Shown here one piece after another: positions 1 through 9,389 of a DNA stretch of 64,000 nucleotides (position 1 is its first letter; every line of letters starts with the position of its first letter). The stretch is taken from the NCBI GenBank assembly GCA_035556735.1, contig DATMFF010000015.1, positions 1-64,000 of the forward strand, given 5' to 3'. The notes under the pieces were generated by a model. That model saw only the letters and a list, made by a program, of their open reading frames with translations. It was not told the origin of the DNA and did not search any database. The stretch comes from CANJBX01 sp035556735 (GTDB lineage Bacteria; Pseudomonadota; Alphaproteobacteria; Rhizobiales; Xanthobacteraceae). The position numbers and the translations under genes were made by a program.

Positions 1-1505
<1,505 letters not shown>

Positions 1506-2034
1506 GCGGGAACCCTTTCTTCAACGAATTCAGCCGCCGGGAGGGATGCGCGGCTCGGCCCAATCGGTCCGATATTGCGGCGATTTTCGGGCTCCTGGGA
1601 AACGCAAGGTCAATGCCCCGGCGACCGGCAGTAATTCAGAGATATGAGGGGGTTGTGACCTTGTCAATCGGCGCGGCTGAGGCCTTATCGCGCCTCGCTT
1701 TTCCGCGTCCGTCGACGGCCGTGCGTTTCGCGCCGTCGTCGATCCGGATCGCGATCGCGCCATCCTGCGCGCGGCCCGCGCCCCGCGCCTCGCCGCCGTC
1801 AACCCGCGCTGCTTGTATTCGTGCATGACGCGCTTCATCGTCGATCGCCGCGCCGGCGATTGTCTCGCCATGCCGGTCACCGCCATGTGATCATCCCCGC
1901 ACCACCAACGACATCAATCCGACGCTTGTTCCGCGCACAGGCGGATCGCGACGGCAATCTGCCGTTGCCAATGCGCTGCGTTTGCGCGACTGTCCGGCCG
2001 ACTGCGGGGCCGGTACAAATTTAGGATATGCGTC
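1506..2034. other. 529-base gap between secA and the parvulin gene
   Basis: This gap separates divergent secA and the parvulin gene. It should hold both promoters, but I could not single out convincing -35/-10 pairs. The only coding signal is a minus-strand stretch that looks like a decayed small DUF6496-type gene, listed separately. An AGGA ribosome-binding site at 2023-2026 lies 8 bases before the parvulin ATG. Other open frames here are arginine-rich and look like GC-driven noise. Confidence 0.6.
1636..1871 (-). pseudogene. Possible frameshifted DUF6496-like small basic protein
   Basis: Minus-strand reading from the ATG at 1871 gives MARQSPARRSTMKRVMHEYKQ, close to the start of small basic DUF6496-type proteins (a K-x-VMHEFK-like motif). 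In that family a short AIA-x-SEA segment follows. Here that segment, DGAIAIRIDDGAKR, appears only in the +1 frame, which then stops at 1636. The starting frame runs on as an arginine-rich tail overlapping the secA 5' region. This could be a decayed gene, a sequencing slip or chance similarity in GC-rich DNA. The family comparison is from memory. Confidence 0.3.
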
Positions 2035-2940
2035 ATGACGCTTTTGACAGGTCGTTCCGGGCTCCGGCCGGCGGTGCGGCTTAGCCTTTTCGCGATGGGG
2101 CTGCTGGCCGCCGCGGCCGTGCCGGCCCTGGCCCAGGCGCCCGATCCGGTGCTTGCCAAGGTCAACGGCGCGGAGATCCGCCAGAGCGATCTTGCCGTGG
2201 CCGACGAGGAGATCGGCGGCAGCCTCCCGCAGGGGCTGACGCCCGACGCCAAGCGCGAGTACCTCATCACCTATCTCATCGACATGGTGCTGGTCGCCCA
2301 GGACGCCGAGGTCCAGGGCATGAGCGCGACCGACGACTTCAAGCGCCGCTTCGCGATGATGCGCAACAAGGTGCTGATGGAACTACTGCTGCGCGACCAG
2401 GCCCGCAAGTCGGTGACCGACGAGGCCATGCACAAGGTCTATGACGAGGCCGTCAAGCAGATGGCCAGCGAGGAGGAGGTGCGCGCCCGCCACATCCTCG
2501 TCGAGAAGGAAGACGAGGCCAAGAAGATCGCCGCCGACGCCAAGAAGGGCGCCGACTTCGCCGAGCTCGCCAAGAAGAACTCGAAGGAGCCCGGGGCCGA
2601 GCAGAGCGGCGGCGACCTCGGCTATTTCACCAAGGAGCAGATGGTCCCCGAATTCGCCGAAGCGGCGTTCAAGCTCGACAAGGGCAAGATCTCCGACCCG
2701 GTGAAGACCCAGTTCGGCTGGCACGTGATCAAGGTCGAGGACAAGCGCAAGAAGCCCGCACCCACCTACGACCAGGTCAAGAGCCAGCTCGAGAGCTTCG
2801 TCGCGCGCAAGGCACAGACCGAACTCGTGACCAAGCTGCGCACCGCCGCCAAGATCGAGCGGATGACGCCGCCGCCGGCGGCACAGCCCGCGCCCGGCAC
2901 GCCGGCGCAGCCGCCCGCGTCCGGCGCCAAGCCGAAGTAG
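2035..2940 (+). CDS. Periplasmic parvulin-type peptidyl-prolyl isomerase
   Basis: This 301-residue folding helper likely catalyses cis-trans isomerisation of X-Pro bonds in the periplasm. A signal peptide covers about residues 1-34 (hydrophobic LFAMGLLAAAAVPAL, then AQA cleavage). A SurA/PrsA-like N-terminal helical domain follows. The parvulin domain spans about 150-245, with RARHILV, the SGGDLGYF box, MVPEFAEAAF and FGWHVIKVED all in place. The tail is rich in Pro, Ala and Gln. AGGA lies 8 bases before the ATG. Location next to secA fits a role in handling newly exported proteins. It could be called PrsA-like or SurA-like; it has only one parvulin domain. Confidence 0.93.
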   Translation: MTLLTGRSGLRPAVRLSLFAMGLLAAAAVPALAQAPDPVLAKVNGAEIRQSDLAVADEEIGGSLPQGLTPDAKREYLITYLIDMVLVAQDAEVQGMSATDDFKRRFAMMRNKVLMELLLRDQARKSVTDEAMHKVYDEAVKQMASEEEVRARHILVEKEDEAKKIAADAKKGADFAELAKKNSKEPGAEQSGGDLGYFTKEQMVPEFAEAAFKLDKGKISDPVKTQFGWHVIKVEDKRKKPAPTYDQVKSQLESFVARKAQTELVTKLRTAAKIERMTPPPAAQPAPGTPAQPPASGAKPK

Positions 2941-2970
2941 GGCAGCCGGGACGGCTGCCAGCCGCTGTCC

Positions 2971-3028
2971 CACCCACCGCACGCGTGAACAAGCGTGCGC
3001 CGCCTCTCCCCGCGACCGGGGAGAGGTG
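2971..3028. repeat. Palindromic repeat, family A copy 1
   Basis: Two hairpins lie side by side. The first has 7-bp arms CGCACGC/GCGTGCG. The second has 10-bp arms CCTCTCCCCG/CGGGGAGAGG with a four-base loop at 3003-3026. The second arm pair recurs at four other places in the window. It could slow transcription after the parvulin gene, but no T-run follows. Confidence 0.8.
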
Positions 3029-3065
3029 ATAAGAGCGCTGCGTCCAGTCACAGGCCGCAGCCCTC

Positions 3066-4307
3066 ATGTCCTCGCACGTCTCGCCGCTCGCCCCGACCTT
3101 TGTTCCCGACATGCCGCCGATCGCGGGGGTGCGGCTCGCCACCGGCGCGGCCGGCATCAAGTATGCCGGACGCACCGACGTGCTGCTGGCGCTCTTCAAC
3201 GAGGGCACGGCGGTGGCCGGCGTGCTGACGCGCTCGAAATGCCCGTCCGCTCCCGTCGACTGGTGCCGCGCGAAGCTCAAGCGCGGCAAGGCGCGCGCGC
3301 TGGTGGTCAACTCGGGCAACGCCAACGCCTTCACCGGGAAGACCGGGCGCGAGGCGGCGCAGTTCACCGCCAGGCTCGCTGCCAAGGCCGCCGGCTGCTC
3401 CCCCGACGAGGTGTTCCTCGCCTCCACCGGCGTGATCGGCGAACCGCTCAAGGCGCAGGCCTTCGCGGGCGTCATGGACGGCCTCGTGGCCGAGGCGGCC
3501 CCCGAACAATGGTCCGCGGCGGCCCGCGCGATCATGACCACGGACACCTTTCCCAAGGTGGCGACCGCCACGGCGAAGCTTGGCCGCACCAGCGTCACCA
3601 TCAACGGCATCGCCAAGGGCGCCGGCATGATCGCGCCCGACATGGCGACCATGCTCGCGTTCGTCTTCACCGATGCGCCGCTCTCGCCGTCCGCCCTCGC
3701 CGGCCTGCTCAAGGTCCATGTCGACGACACGTTCAACGCCGTCACGGTCGATGGCGACACCTCCACCTCCGACACGCTGCTCGCCTTCGCCACCGGCGCG
3801 GCGGCGGCGCGCGGCGCGCCGAAGATCACGCGCGCGGCCGATCCGCGCCTGAAAGCCTTCGCCAAGGCGTTCCGCGCCGTGCTCGCCGATCTTGCCGAGC
3901 AGATCGCGCGCGACGGCGAGGGCGCGCGCAAGCTCGTCGAGGTGATCGTCGAGGGTGCGGTGTCGAAGGCCTCGGCCCGGCGCATCGCGCGCTCGATCGC
4001 CAACTCGCCGCTGGTGAAGACCGCGATCGCCGGCGAGGACGCCAACTGGGGCCGCGTGGTCATGGCGGTCGGCAAGGCCGGCGAGCCGGCCGATCGCGAC
4101 AAGCTCGCGATCTGGTTCGGCGGCATCCGCGTCGCGCACAAGGGCGCGCGCGATCCGTCCTATGACGAGGCGACGGTCTCGCAAGCGATGAAGAAGCCTG
4201 AGATCACGCTCAAGGTCGCGCTCGGGCTCGGCAAGGGGCGCGACCGCATCCTCACCTGCGACCTCACCAAGGAATACGTCGCCATCAACGGCGACTACCG
4301 CTCGTGA
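3066..4307 (+). CDS. argJ: Bifunctional ornithine/glutamate N-acetyltransferase ArgJ
   Basis: ArgJ transfers acetyl from N-acetylornithine to glutamate, and can also use acetyl-CoA, in the cyclic arginine pathway of the cytosol. The 413-residue length is typical. The self-cleavage site is clear: KGAGMIAPDMATML with the Thr nucleophile at residue 195, which becomes the N-terminus of the beta chain. Upstream motifs NSGNANAFTG and STGVIGEPL, and downstream GEDANWGR and the closing YVAINGDYRS, match the family. No strong ribosome-binding site is visible before this ATG, so the exact start is less certain. The MutT gene follows after 31 bases, probably in one transcript. Confidence 0.97.
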   Translation: MSSHVSPLAPTFVPDMPPIAGVRLATGAAGIKYAGRTDVLLALFNEGTAVAGVLTRSKCPSAPVDWCRAKLKRGKARALVVNSGNANAFTGKTGREAAQFTARLAAKAAGCSPDEVFLASTGVIGEPLKAQAFAGVMDGLVAEAAPEQWSAAARAIMTTDTFPKVATATAKLGRTSVTINGIAKGAGMIAPDMATMLAFVFTDAPLSPSALAGLLKVHVDDTFNAVTVDGDTSTSDTLLAFATGAAAARGAPKITRAADPRLKAFAKAFRAVLADLAEQIARDGEGARKLVEVIVEGAVSKASARRIARSIANSPLVKTAIAGEDANWGRVVMAVGKAGEPADRDKLAIWFGGIRVAHKGARDPSYDEATVSQAMKKPEITLKVALGLGKGRDRILTCDLTKEYVAINGDYRS

Positions 4308-4338
4308 TGCGCGGCGCGTCTGCGCTACGGAGCAGCCC

Positions 4339-4737
4339 GTGAAGCTCGTGCTCGTCGCCGCCTGCGCGCTGATCGACGCGGATGGCCGCGTGCTGATCGC
4401 GCGCCGCCCCGAGGGGCGCCCGATGGCCGGCCTGTGGGAATTTCCCGGCGGCAAGGTCGAAGGCACGGAACGGCTGGAGGAAACGCTGATCCGCGAGCTG
4501 CGCGAGGAGCTCGGCATCAGCGTGAAGGAGGATTGTCTCGCGCCCCTCACCTTCGCGAGCCACACCTACCCGGATTTCCAATTGCTGATGCCGCTCTACG
4601 TCTGCCGCCGCTGGGAAGGCACGGTCACGCCGCTCGAAGGCCAGCAGCTCGCCTGGGTGCGCCCCAACAGGCTGCGCGACTATCCGATGCCGCCGGCGGA
4701 CGTCCCGCTGATCTCGCACCTGACGACGCTGCTTTAG
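4339..4737 (+). CDS. mutT: MutT-type 8-oxo-dGTP pyrophosphohydrolase (Nudix)
   Basis: This is likely the enzyme that hydrolyses oxidised nucleotides such as 8-oxo-dGTP to the monophosphate, preventing A:T to C:G mutations. The 132-residue protein has a complete Nudix box: G38, E44, then REL-x-EE-x-GI at residues 52-60, exactly G-x5-E-x7-REU-x-EE-x-GU. FPGGKVE at 35-41 and the MPPADVPL C-terminus are MutT-like. Translation starts at GTG with GGAG six bases upstream (4329-4332). It follows argJ closely and is likely co-transcribed. A related Nudix substrate cannot be excluded. Confidence 0.92.
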   Translation: MKLVLVAACALIDADGRVLIARRPEGRPMAGLWEFPGGKVEGTERLEETLIRELREELGISVKEDCLAPLTFASHTYPDFQLLMPLYVCRRWEGTVTPLEGQQLAWVRPNRLRDYPMPPADVPLISHLTTLL

Positions 4738-4786
4738 AGCATCGTTCGGGCGATATGCCGAGCTGCTCGGCGGAGAGGTCTGCGCC

Positions 4787-4839
4787 CCCCTCACCCGCCG
4801 CGCTATGCGCGGCGACCTCTCCCCGACGGGGAGAGGTGG
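4787..4839. repeat. Palindromic repeat, family A copy 2
   Basis: A compound repeat: CCCCTCACCCGCCG, a short CGCGC-type stem, then CCTCTCCCCG/CGGGGAGAGG. It lies just after mutT. Copy 3, about 100 bases on, is arranged the opposite way round, so the two form a long inverted pair in the gap between the convergent mutT and methyltransferase genes. Confidence 0.85.
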
Positions 4840-4940
4840 GCGCCGTGCCGTGTTGCCAGTCTGATGCTCATTGCCACAGCAGCAGGAGCAGGCTCACGGC
4901 GCGCTTGGACCGATCTGAAAGCACGGCAGCGCCGCAGGTG

Positions 4941-4993
4941 CACCTCTCCCCGCCGGGGAGAGGTCGGCGTGCGCAGCACGCCGGGTGAGGGGG
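4941..4993. repeat. Palindromic repeat, family A copy 3 (inverted to copy 2)
   Basis: Starts CACCTCTCCCCG/CGGGGAGAGGT, followed by a GCGTGC/GCACGC stem and ends GGGTGAGGGGG, which is copy 2 read backwards. It lies just past the end of the minus-strand methyltransferase gene and could help end transcription from both sides. Confidence 0.85.
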
Positions 4994-5017
4994 AGCCAGG
5001 GTTTGCGCTGGTCACGA

Positions 5018-5911
5018 TCACCGCCCCGGCTTCTCGCCCGTCGGAAGCTCGCGCGTGCCGAGCGCATCGGCGAGCCGGGTCTTGGCGGAGCCAGGCGCGA
5101 GCGGCGTCTGCTGGCTCTCGTGCGGGGCCCAGCCCGACAGCCACACGATGTCGAAGGTGGCGCGCACGCGCCCGTCCGCGTCGGCGAAGCGCTCCGCGTA
5201 GACCTGCGTCGTCCGCAGGAAGGTCTCGCGCCGCAGCGGCACGCGCCGCCGCTCCGCGAGCGGGTTGGTCGCGCCCATGCGGCGCAGGTCATACATCAGG
5301 TCGACCGCGGAGGCATAGCGCACGGTGATGCGATCGACATCGACCACCGGCAGCGCGAAGCCCGCGCGCTGCAGCAGCGCGCCCGCCTCGCGCACGGCGA
5401 CGAACGGCGCCACGCGCGGCGAGACGCCGCCTTCGGTTGTGGCCTCCGCCACGAAAAAGCTCTCGCGCAACTCGGTGAGGGTGTCCCCGCCCAGCATCGC
5501 GGCGAGGAACAACCCGTCCGGTTTGAGCACGCGGCGGATCTGGACGAGCGTGCCGGGCAGGTCGTTGACCGCCTGCAGCGCGAGCGCCGACACCACGAGA
5601 TCGAGGCTCGCGTCCCTGAACGGCAGCGCCTCCTCGTCGGCGACGACATCGTCGGCGTCCGCCCCGCCGCCTTGCACACCGGCGCGGATCACGCGCCCGA
5701 CCGCCTCGTTGCGGCCGATCCGGCTGCGCACCGCCGCCGTCGGCGTGCCCAGGTCCAGCGCCAGCGGAAACTGGCGCAGCACCGCGCCGAGCCGATCGGC
5801 GAGATCGTCCGCGACGCGGTCGATCAGGAATGTCGCCGGCGTGAGCGCGCGCGCGCGGCGCGCATGGGCGCGCAGCAGCGGGCGGTCGAAGATCACGGGC
5901 GTTGTCGCCAT
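5018..5911 (-). CDS. SAM-dependent methyltransferase, NDUFAF5/BioC-like
   Basis: A class I methyltransferase-fold protein of about 297 residues from the ATG at 5911 (MATTPVIFDRPLLRAHARRA). The opening FDR-x-LLR-x-HARRARAL, followed by FLIDRVADDLADRL, is typical of bacterial relatives of NDUFAF5, a mitochondrial complex I assembly factor, and of BioC. The SAM site is atypical: LALDLGTP replaces the usual DxGxGxG. Later motifs EEALPFRDASLDLVVS and RVLKPDGLFLAAMLGG are canonical. A longer TTG-started form is possible. It is divergent from comF. The function, methylation or a complex I-related hydroxylation, cannot be settled from sequence. Confidence 0.85.
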   Translation of the reverse strand: MATTPVIFDRPLLRAHARRARALTPATFLIDRVADDLADRLGAVLRQFPLALDLGTPTAAVRSRIGRNEAVGRVIRAGVQGGGADADDVVADEEALPFRDASLDLVVSALALQAVNDLPGTLVQIRRVLKPDGLFLAAMLGGDTLTELRESFFVAEATTEGGVSPRVAPFVAVREAGALLQRAGFALPVVDVDRITVRYASAVDLMYDLRRMGATNPLAERRRVPLRRETFLRTTQVYAERFADADGRVRATFDIVWLSGWAPHESQQTPLAPGSAKTRLADALGTRELPTGEKPGR

Positions 5912-5954
5912 TCGTGGACTGTTTCCTTCTCGGAGCAACGGCTAACCTAATCCC

Positions 5955-6743
5955 ATGACCCCGGGCATGCACGCCAAAGCCTTGAGCGGACGCCTGATCG
6001 CCGGCGTGCGCGCGCTCGCCGGCATGGCGCTCGATTCGGCATTGCCGCCGCTCTGCCCGGGCTGCCGCGAGCTCGTCGCCGACCACGGCGGCCTGTGCGC
6101 CGCCTGCTGGAGCCGCATCTCCTTCATCTCGCGCCCCTATTGCGAGCGGCTCGGCATCCCCTTCGCGTTCGATCCCGGCCCCGGCGTGCTCTCGCTCGAA
6201 GCCATCGCCGATCCGCCCGCCTACGGCCGCGCCCGCGCCGCCGTGCGCTACGACGATGTCGCACGCGACCTCGTGCATGCCTTCAAGTATGGCGACCGCA
6301 CCGACCTCGCACCCCGCCTCGGCGGCTGGATCGCCCAGGCCGGTGCGGAATTGCTGGCGGACGCCGACGCGCTCGTGCCGGTGCCGTTGCACTGGCGGCG
6401 GCAATGGGCCCGCCGCTTCAACCAGGCGGCGGCGCTGGCGCGCACGGTCTCCGAGATCAGCGGCGTGCCGGTGATCGACGACGCGCTCGGGCGCATCCGC
6501 GCGACGCGCCAGCAGGTCGGGCTCACCCAGGCCGAGCGCGCCGCCAACATCCAGGGCGCCTTCGCGGTCTCGCCCGCCGGCAAGGCCGCCATCCGCGGCA
6601 AGCGGCTGATCCTGGTAGATGACGTTCTGACGTCCGGCGCGACGGTCGACACCTGCGCCCGGGTGTTGCTGCGGTCAGGGGCCCTTAACGTCGACGTGCT
6701 GGTATTCGCGCGGGTTGTCCAGGCGGTCCGCAGCCCCATATAG
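5955..6743 (+). CDS. comF: ComF family phosphoribosyltransferase-like protein
   Basis: A 262-residue protein of the ComF/GntX family, known from DNA uptake in naturally competent bacteria but present widely in others. The N-terminus carries a zinc-ribbon pattern, LCPGC at about residue 33 and CAACW at about residue 48. The C-terminal phosphoribosyltransferase domain has the PRPP-binding loop LILVDDVLTSGATV, and RRFNQAAALA and RATRQQVGLTQAER are family hallmarks. grxC starts 31 bases later, so they may form one transcript. No other competence genes are seen in the window, so a role in DNA uptake is only inference. Confidence 0.93.
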   Translation: MTPGMHAKALSGRLIAGVRALAGMALDSALPPLCPGCRELVADHGGLCAACWSRISFISRPYCERLGIPFAFDPGPGVLSLEAIADPPAYGRARAAVRYDDVARDLVHAFKYGDRTDLAPRLGGWIAQAGAELLADADALVPVPLHWRRQWARRFNQAAALARTVSEISGVPVIDDALGRIRATRQQVGLTQAERAANIQGAFAVSPAGKAAIRGKRLILVDDVLTSGATVDTCARVLLRSGALNVDVLVFARVVQAVRSPI

Positions 6744-6774
6744 TGTTCAACTCGTTAAGGATTTCGCGCGCACC

Positions 6775-7035
6775 ATGCCCAACGTCGAACTCTATACGAC
6801 CCCGAGTTGCCCCTATTGCCATGCGGCCAAGGATCTGCTCCGCCGCAAGGGTGTGAAATTCAACGAAATCAATGTGATGGGCGATCCGGCCAAGCGTCAG
6901 GAAATGGTCGCGCGCGCGGGCGGCCGGATGACCGTGCCGCAGATCTTCATCGGCCAGACCCACGTCGGCGGCTGCGACGACCTCTACGACCTCGACCACG
7001 AGGGCAAGCTCGACCCGCTTCTGGCCACCGCGTGA
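6775..7035 (+). CDS. grxC: Glutaredoxin 3
   Basis: An 86-residue thiol oxidoreductase that uses glutathione to reduce disulfides or mixed disulfides in the cytosol. The dithiol site CPYC is at residues 12-15, preceded by VELYTTPS. The cis-proline segment MTVPQIFIG and the GGCDDLYDLD glutathione-binding motif follow. I chose the ATG at 6775 (MPNVELYTT) because the upstream extension is not conserved in the family and would run into comF. The Nit-type amidase begins seven bases after its stop, a pairing that suits glutathione chemistry. Confidence 0.96.
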   Translation: MPNVELYTTPSCPYCHAAKDLLRRKGVKFNEINVMGDPAKRQEMVARAGGRMTVPQIFIGQTHVGGCDDLYDLDHEGKLDPLLATA

Positions 7036-7042
7036 GGCGGAC

Positions 7043-7933
7043 ATGACCGCATCCACCGGCAGCACGGCGACCTTCCGCGTCGGCCTCGTCCAGATGCGCT
7101 CCGGGCGCACGCCCGCCGCCAACCTCGACGCGGCCGCAAAGCTGATCCGCGAGGCGAAGGCCGGCGGCGCCGACTACGTCCAGACGCCCGAAATGACCAA
7201 CCTGTGCGAGCGTTCGCGCGCCGACATGCTCGCCGCGATCACTCCCGAGGCTCAGGACCCGACCCTCGCCGCGCTGCGCGAGCTCGCGCGCTCGCTCGCG
7301 GTCTGGCTGCACGTCGGCTCGCTCGCCATCAAGCTGCCGGGAGAGCGCGCCGCCAACCGCGCCTTCCTGATCCGTCCCAATGGCGAGATCGCCGCGCGCT
7401 ACGACAAGATCCACATGTTCGACGTCGACCTGCCCGGCGGCGAGAGCTATCGCGAGTCGCGCAGCTACAGCGCCGGCGAGACCGCCGTTCTCGCCGACCT
7501 GCCGTGGGGCCGGCTCGGGCTTTCGGTCTGCTACGACCTGCGCTTTCCCGCGCTCTATCGCGCCCTGGCGGAAGCCGGCGCGTCGTTCCTGGCGATCCCG
7601 TCCGCCTTCACGCGCCAGACCGGCGAGGCGCACTGGCACGTGCTCATGCGCGCGCGCGCCATCGAGAACGGCTGCTTCGTGTTCGCCGCCGCGCAGGGCG
7701 GCAAGCATGAGGACGGCCGCGAAACCTTCGGCCATTCGCTGGTGGTCGATCCGTGGGGCCGCGTGCTTGCCGAGGGCGGCACCGAGCCGGGCGTGATCTA
7801 CGCCGACATCGACCCTGCGCAGGTCGCCGCGGTGCGCGGACGCATCCCCTCGCTCGAGCACGGCCGCAGATTCGAGCTCGTCGCCCCGAACGCGGAGCCC
7901 GCGCACCTTCACGCTGTGGAGGGCGCGCCATGA
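7043..7933 (+). CDS. Carbon-nitrogen hydrolase, Nit1-like (probable deaminated glutathione amidase)
   Basis: A 296-residue nitrilase-superfamily amidase. The Glu-Lys-Cys triad is visible: E50 in TPEMTN, K122 in YDKIHMFDVDLPGG, and C163 in SVCYDLRFP. The YDKIHMFDVD and SFRES-like YRES signatures match Nit1/NitFhit enzymes, which repair deaminated glutathione formed by transaminase side reactions. Direct linkage to grxC (7-base gap) supports glutathione repair. Its TGA overlaps the ATG of the following DUF1178 gene. The precise substrate is inferred from family and context. Confidence 0.9.
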   Translation: MTASTGSTATFRVGLVQMRSGRTPAANLDAAAKLIREAKAGGADYVQTPEMTNLCERSRADMLAAITPEAQDPTLAALRELARSLAVWLHVGSLAIKLPGERAANRAFLIRPNGEIAARYDKIHMFDVDLPGGESYRESRSYSAGETAVLADLPWGRLGLSVCYDLRFPALYRALAEAGASFLAIPSAFTRQTGEAHWHVLMRARAIENGCFVFAAAQGGKHEDGRETFGHSLVVDPWGRVLAEGGTEPGVIYADIDPAQVAAVRGRIPSLEHGRRFELVAPNAEPAHLHAVEGAP

Positions 7934-8400
7934 TCAAGTACGCCCTCGTCTGCGGCAAAGGCCACGCGTTCGAAAGCTGGTTCCCGGATTCGGCCTCCTA
8001 CGACAAGCAGGTCAAGAAGAAGCTCGTCGCCTGCCCGCTGTGCAACAGCACCAAGGTCGAGAAGGCGATCATGGCCCCACGCCTCTCGCGCGGACGCACG
8101 CGTGGCGGGCCGCGCGACGACGCGCCCGCGGCCGCGCCCGTGCCGGCCACGGCGCCGGTCGCGATGGTGCCGCCGCAGGAAGCCGAGTTCCGCAAGAAGC
8201 TGCGCGAACTGCGCGACCACCTCGTCAAGAACGCCGAGGACGTCGGCGCGCGGTTTCCCGAAGAGGCGCGCAAGATGCATTACGGCGAGATCGAGCACCG
8301 CTCGATCTATGGCGAGGCCTCGGCCGAGGAAGCCGAAAAGATGCTGGAGGAAGGCATCGAGTTCCATCCGATCCCAGTGCTGCCCGAGGACCGGAATTGA
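7930..8400 (+). CDS. DUF1178 family protein
   Basis: A 156-residue conserved protein of unknown function. The N-terminus MIKYALVCGKGHAFESWF, with a later CPLCNS pair, suggests a small metal-binding (zinc-ribbon-like) module. A low-complexity Pro/Ala linker is followed by a charged helical part (EARKMHYGEIEHRSIYGEAS) that is the conserved DUF1178 C-terminus. The ATG overlaps the stop of the amidase gene (ATGA) and its own TGA overlaps the next ATG, so it is translationally coupled on both sides within the grxC-amidase operon. Confidence 0.9.
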   Translation: MIKYALVCGKGHAFESWFPDSASYDKQVKKKLVACPLCNSTKVEKAIMAPRLSRGRTRGGPRDDAPAAAPVPATAPVAMVPPQEAEFRKKLRELRDHLVKNAEDVGARFPEEARKMHYGEIEHRSIYGEASAEEAEKMLEEGIEFHPIPVLPEDRN

Positions 8401-8852
8401 TGAGCGCAGGTGCGCTCTCGTCCTGGCCGACATCCTGGCTCACCTGGGCGCTTCTGTCCGCCGTCTTTGCCGCCCTCACGGCGATCTTCGCCAAGGTCGG
8501 AGTGGAGAACGTCAATTCGGACTTCGCCACATTCATCCGCACGATCGTCATCCTGTTCTGCCTTGCCGCGTTTCTGGGCGCGACCGGCCGGTTCCAGCCG
8601 CCTGCCTCCGTCTCGTCGAAGACATACCTGTTCCTGATCTTGTCAGGCCTCGCCACCGGCGCCTCGTGGGTTTGCTACTTCCGTGCGTTGAAGATCGGCG
8701 AGGCCGCGAAAGTGGCTCCCATCGACAAGCTCAGCGTCGTACTGGTGGCCCTCTTCGCCGTGGTGTTCCTCGGCGAGCGGCCCTCGACGCAGGATTGGAT
8801 CGGCATCGTGTTGATCGCGGCGGGCGCCGTGACGATCGCCTACAAACCCTGA
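8400..8852 (+). CDS. Small EamA-type membrane protein (half-size DMT transporter)
   Basis: A 150-residue integral membrane protein with about four or five hydrophobic helices. It looks like one EamA repeat unit: WALLSAVFAALTAIFAKVGVE near the start and APIDKLSVVLVALFAVVFLGE followed by IGIVLIAAGAVTI near the end. Full DMT transporters have two such units in about 300 residues; this half-size form would have to dimerise. The cargo is unknown. Its ATG overlaps the DUF1178 stop, making it the last gene of the grxC operon. Confidence 0.87.
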   Translation: MSAGALSSWPTSWLTWALLSAVFAALTAIFAKVGVENVNSDFATFIRTIVILFCLAAFLGATGRFQPPASVSSKTYLFLILSGLATGASWVCYFRALKIGEAAKVAPIDKLSVVLVALFAVVFLGERPSTQDWIGIVLIAAGAVTIAYKP

Positions 8853-8896
8853 TCTTCGTCACATGCCGCCGGCGTATTGCGCGGATTGTTCCGCGC

Positions 8897-9301
8897 TCAG
8901 AGATGCCGCGTCTCGTCGGGCTCGGTCCACCAGGCATTGTCCCGGCCGTTCGCATATCGGACCGGCGCGGCGACGAGTTCGGCCGGCGTTGCGTCGTCGA
9001 GCGTGGCGAGCGCGATGGAGACGAAGGCGCCGCCGATCTCCTCGACATAGCCGCGGCCGAACGGGCGCACGCCGCAATGCCGGCAGAACAGGTGGTGTCC
9101 GCTGCGCGTGCCGAACTGATAGTCGCTCAGCGCGTCCTCGCCGGCGGTGAGGCGGAACGCGTCCGGCTTGACCAGGGCGCTCCAGCTCCGCGTCTTCGTG
9201 CAGATCGAGCAGTTGCAGCGGCCGGTTCCGGCCGAAAGATCGATGTCCGCTTCATAGCGCACCGCGCCGCAGTGGCAGCTTCCCTTGTAGGTCTTGAGCA
9301 T
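8897..9301 (-). CDS. GFA family (CENP-V/Gfa fold) zinc enzyme
   Basis: A 134-residue protein of the glutathione-dependent formaldehyde-activating enzyme family. The zinc ligands are in place: GSCHCGAVRYE near the start, CNCSICTKT at about residues 32-40, and FCRHCGVRPF at about 75-84. I start at the ATG at 9301 (MLKTYKGSCHCG), which is the family-typical start. It faces a YafY-type regulator across 88 bases holding a perfect palindrome, so it is probably that regulator's target. Actual formaldehyde activity is unproven for most members. Confidence 0.9.
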   Translation of the reverse strand: MLKTYKGSCHCGAVRYEADIDLSAGTGRCNCSICTKTRSWSALVKPDAFRLTAGEDALSDYQFGTRSGHHLFCRHCGVRPFGRGYVEEIGGAFVSIALATLDDATPAELVAAPVRYANGRDNAWWTEPDETRHL

Positions 9302-9354
9302 CGTTGGTCCCCGATTGCAGTCGATGCGGGACCCTACTGCCACCCTGTTGCCAC

Positions 9355-9369
9355 CATGCTGTCAGCATG
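9355..9369. promoter_or_regulatory. Candidate operator of the YafY-type regulator
   Basis: A perfect 15-base palindrome with one central base, CATGCTG-T-CAGCATG, lies in the 88-base gap between the divergent GFA gene and the WYL regulator, 20 bases before the regulator's ATG. Just upstream TGCCACC occurs twice. Position and symmetry fit an autoregulatory site of a dimeric HTH protein. Confidence 0.5.
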
Positions 9370-9389
9370 CGACGCTGATACTCGCCGCC

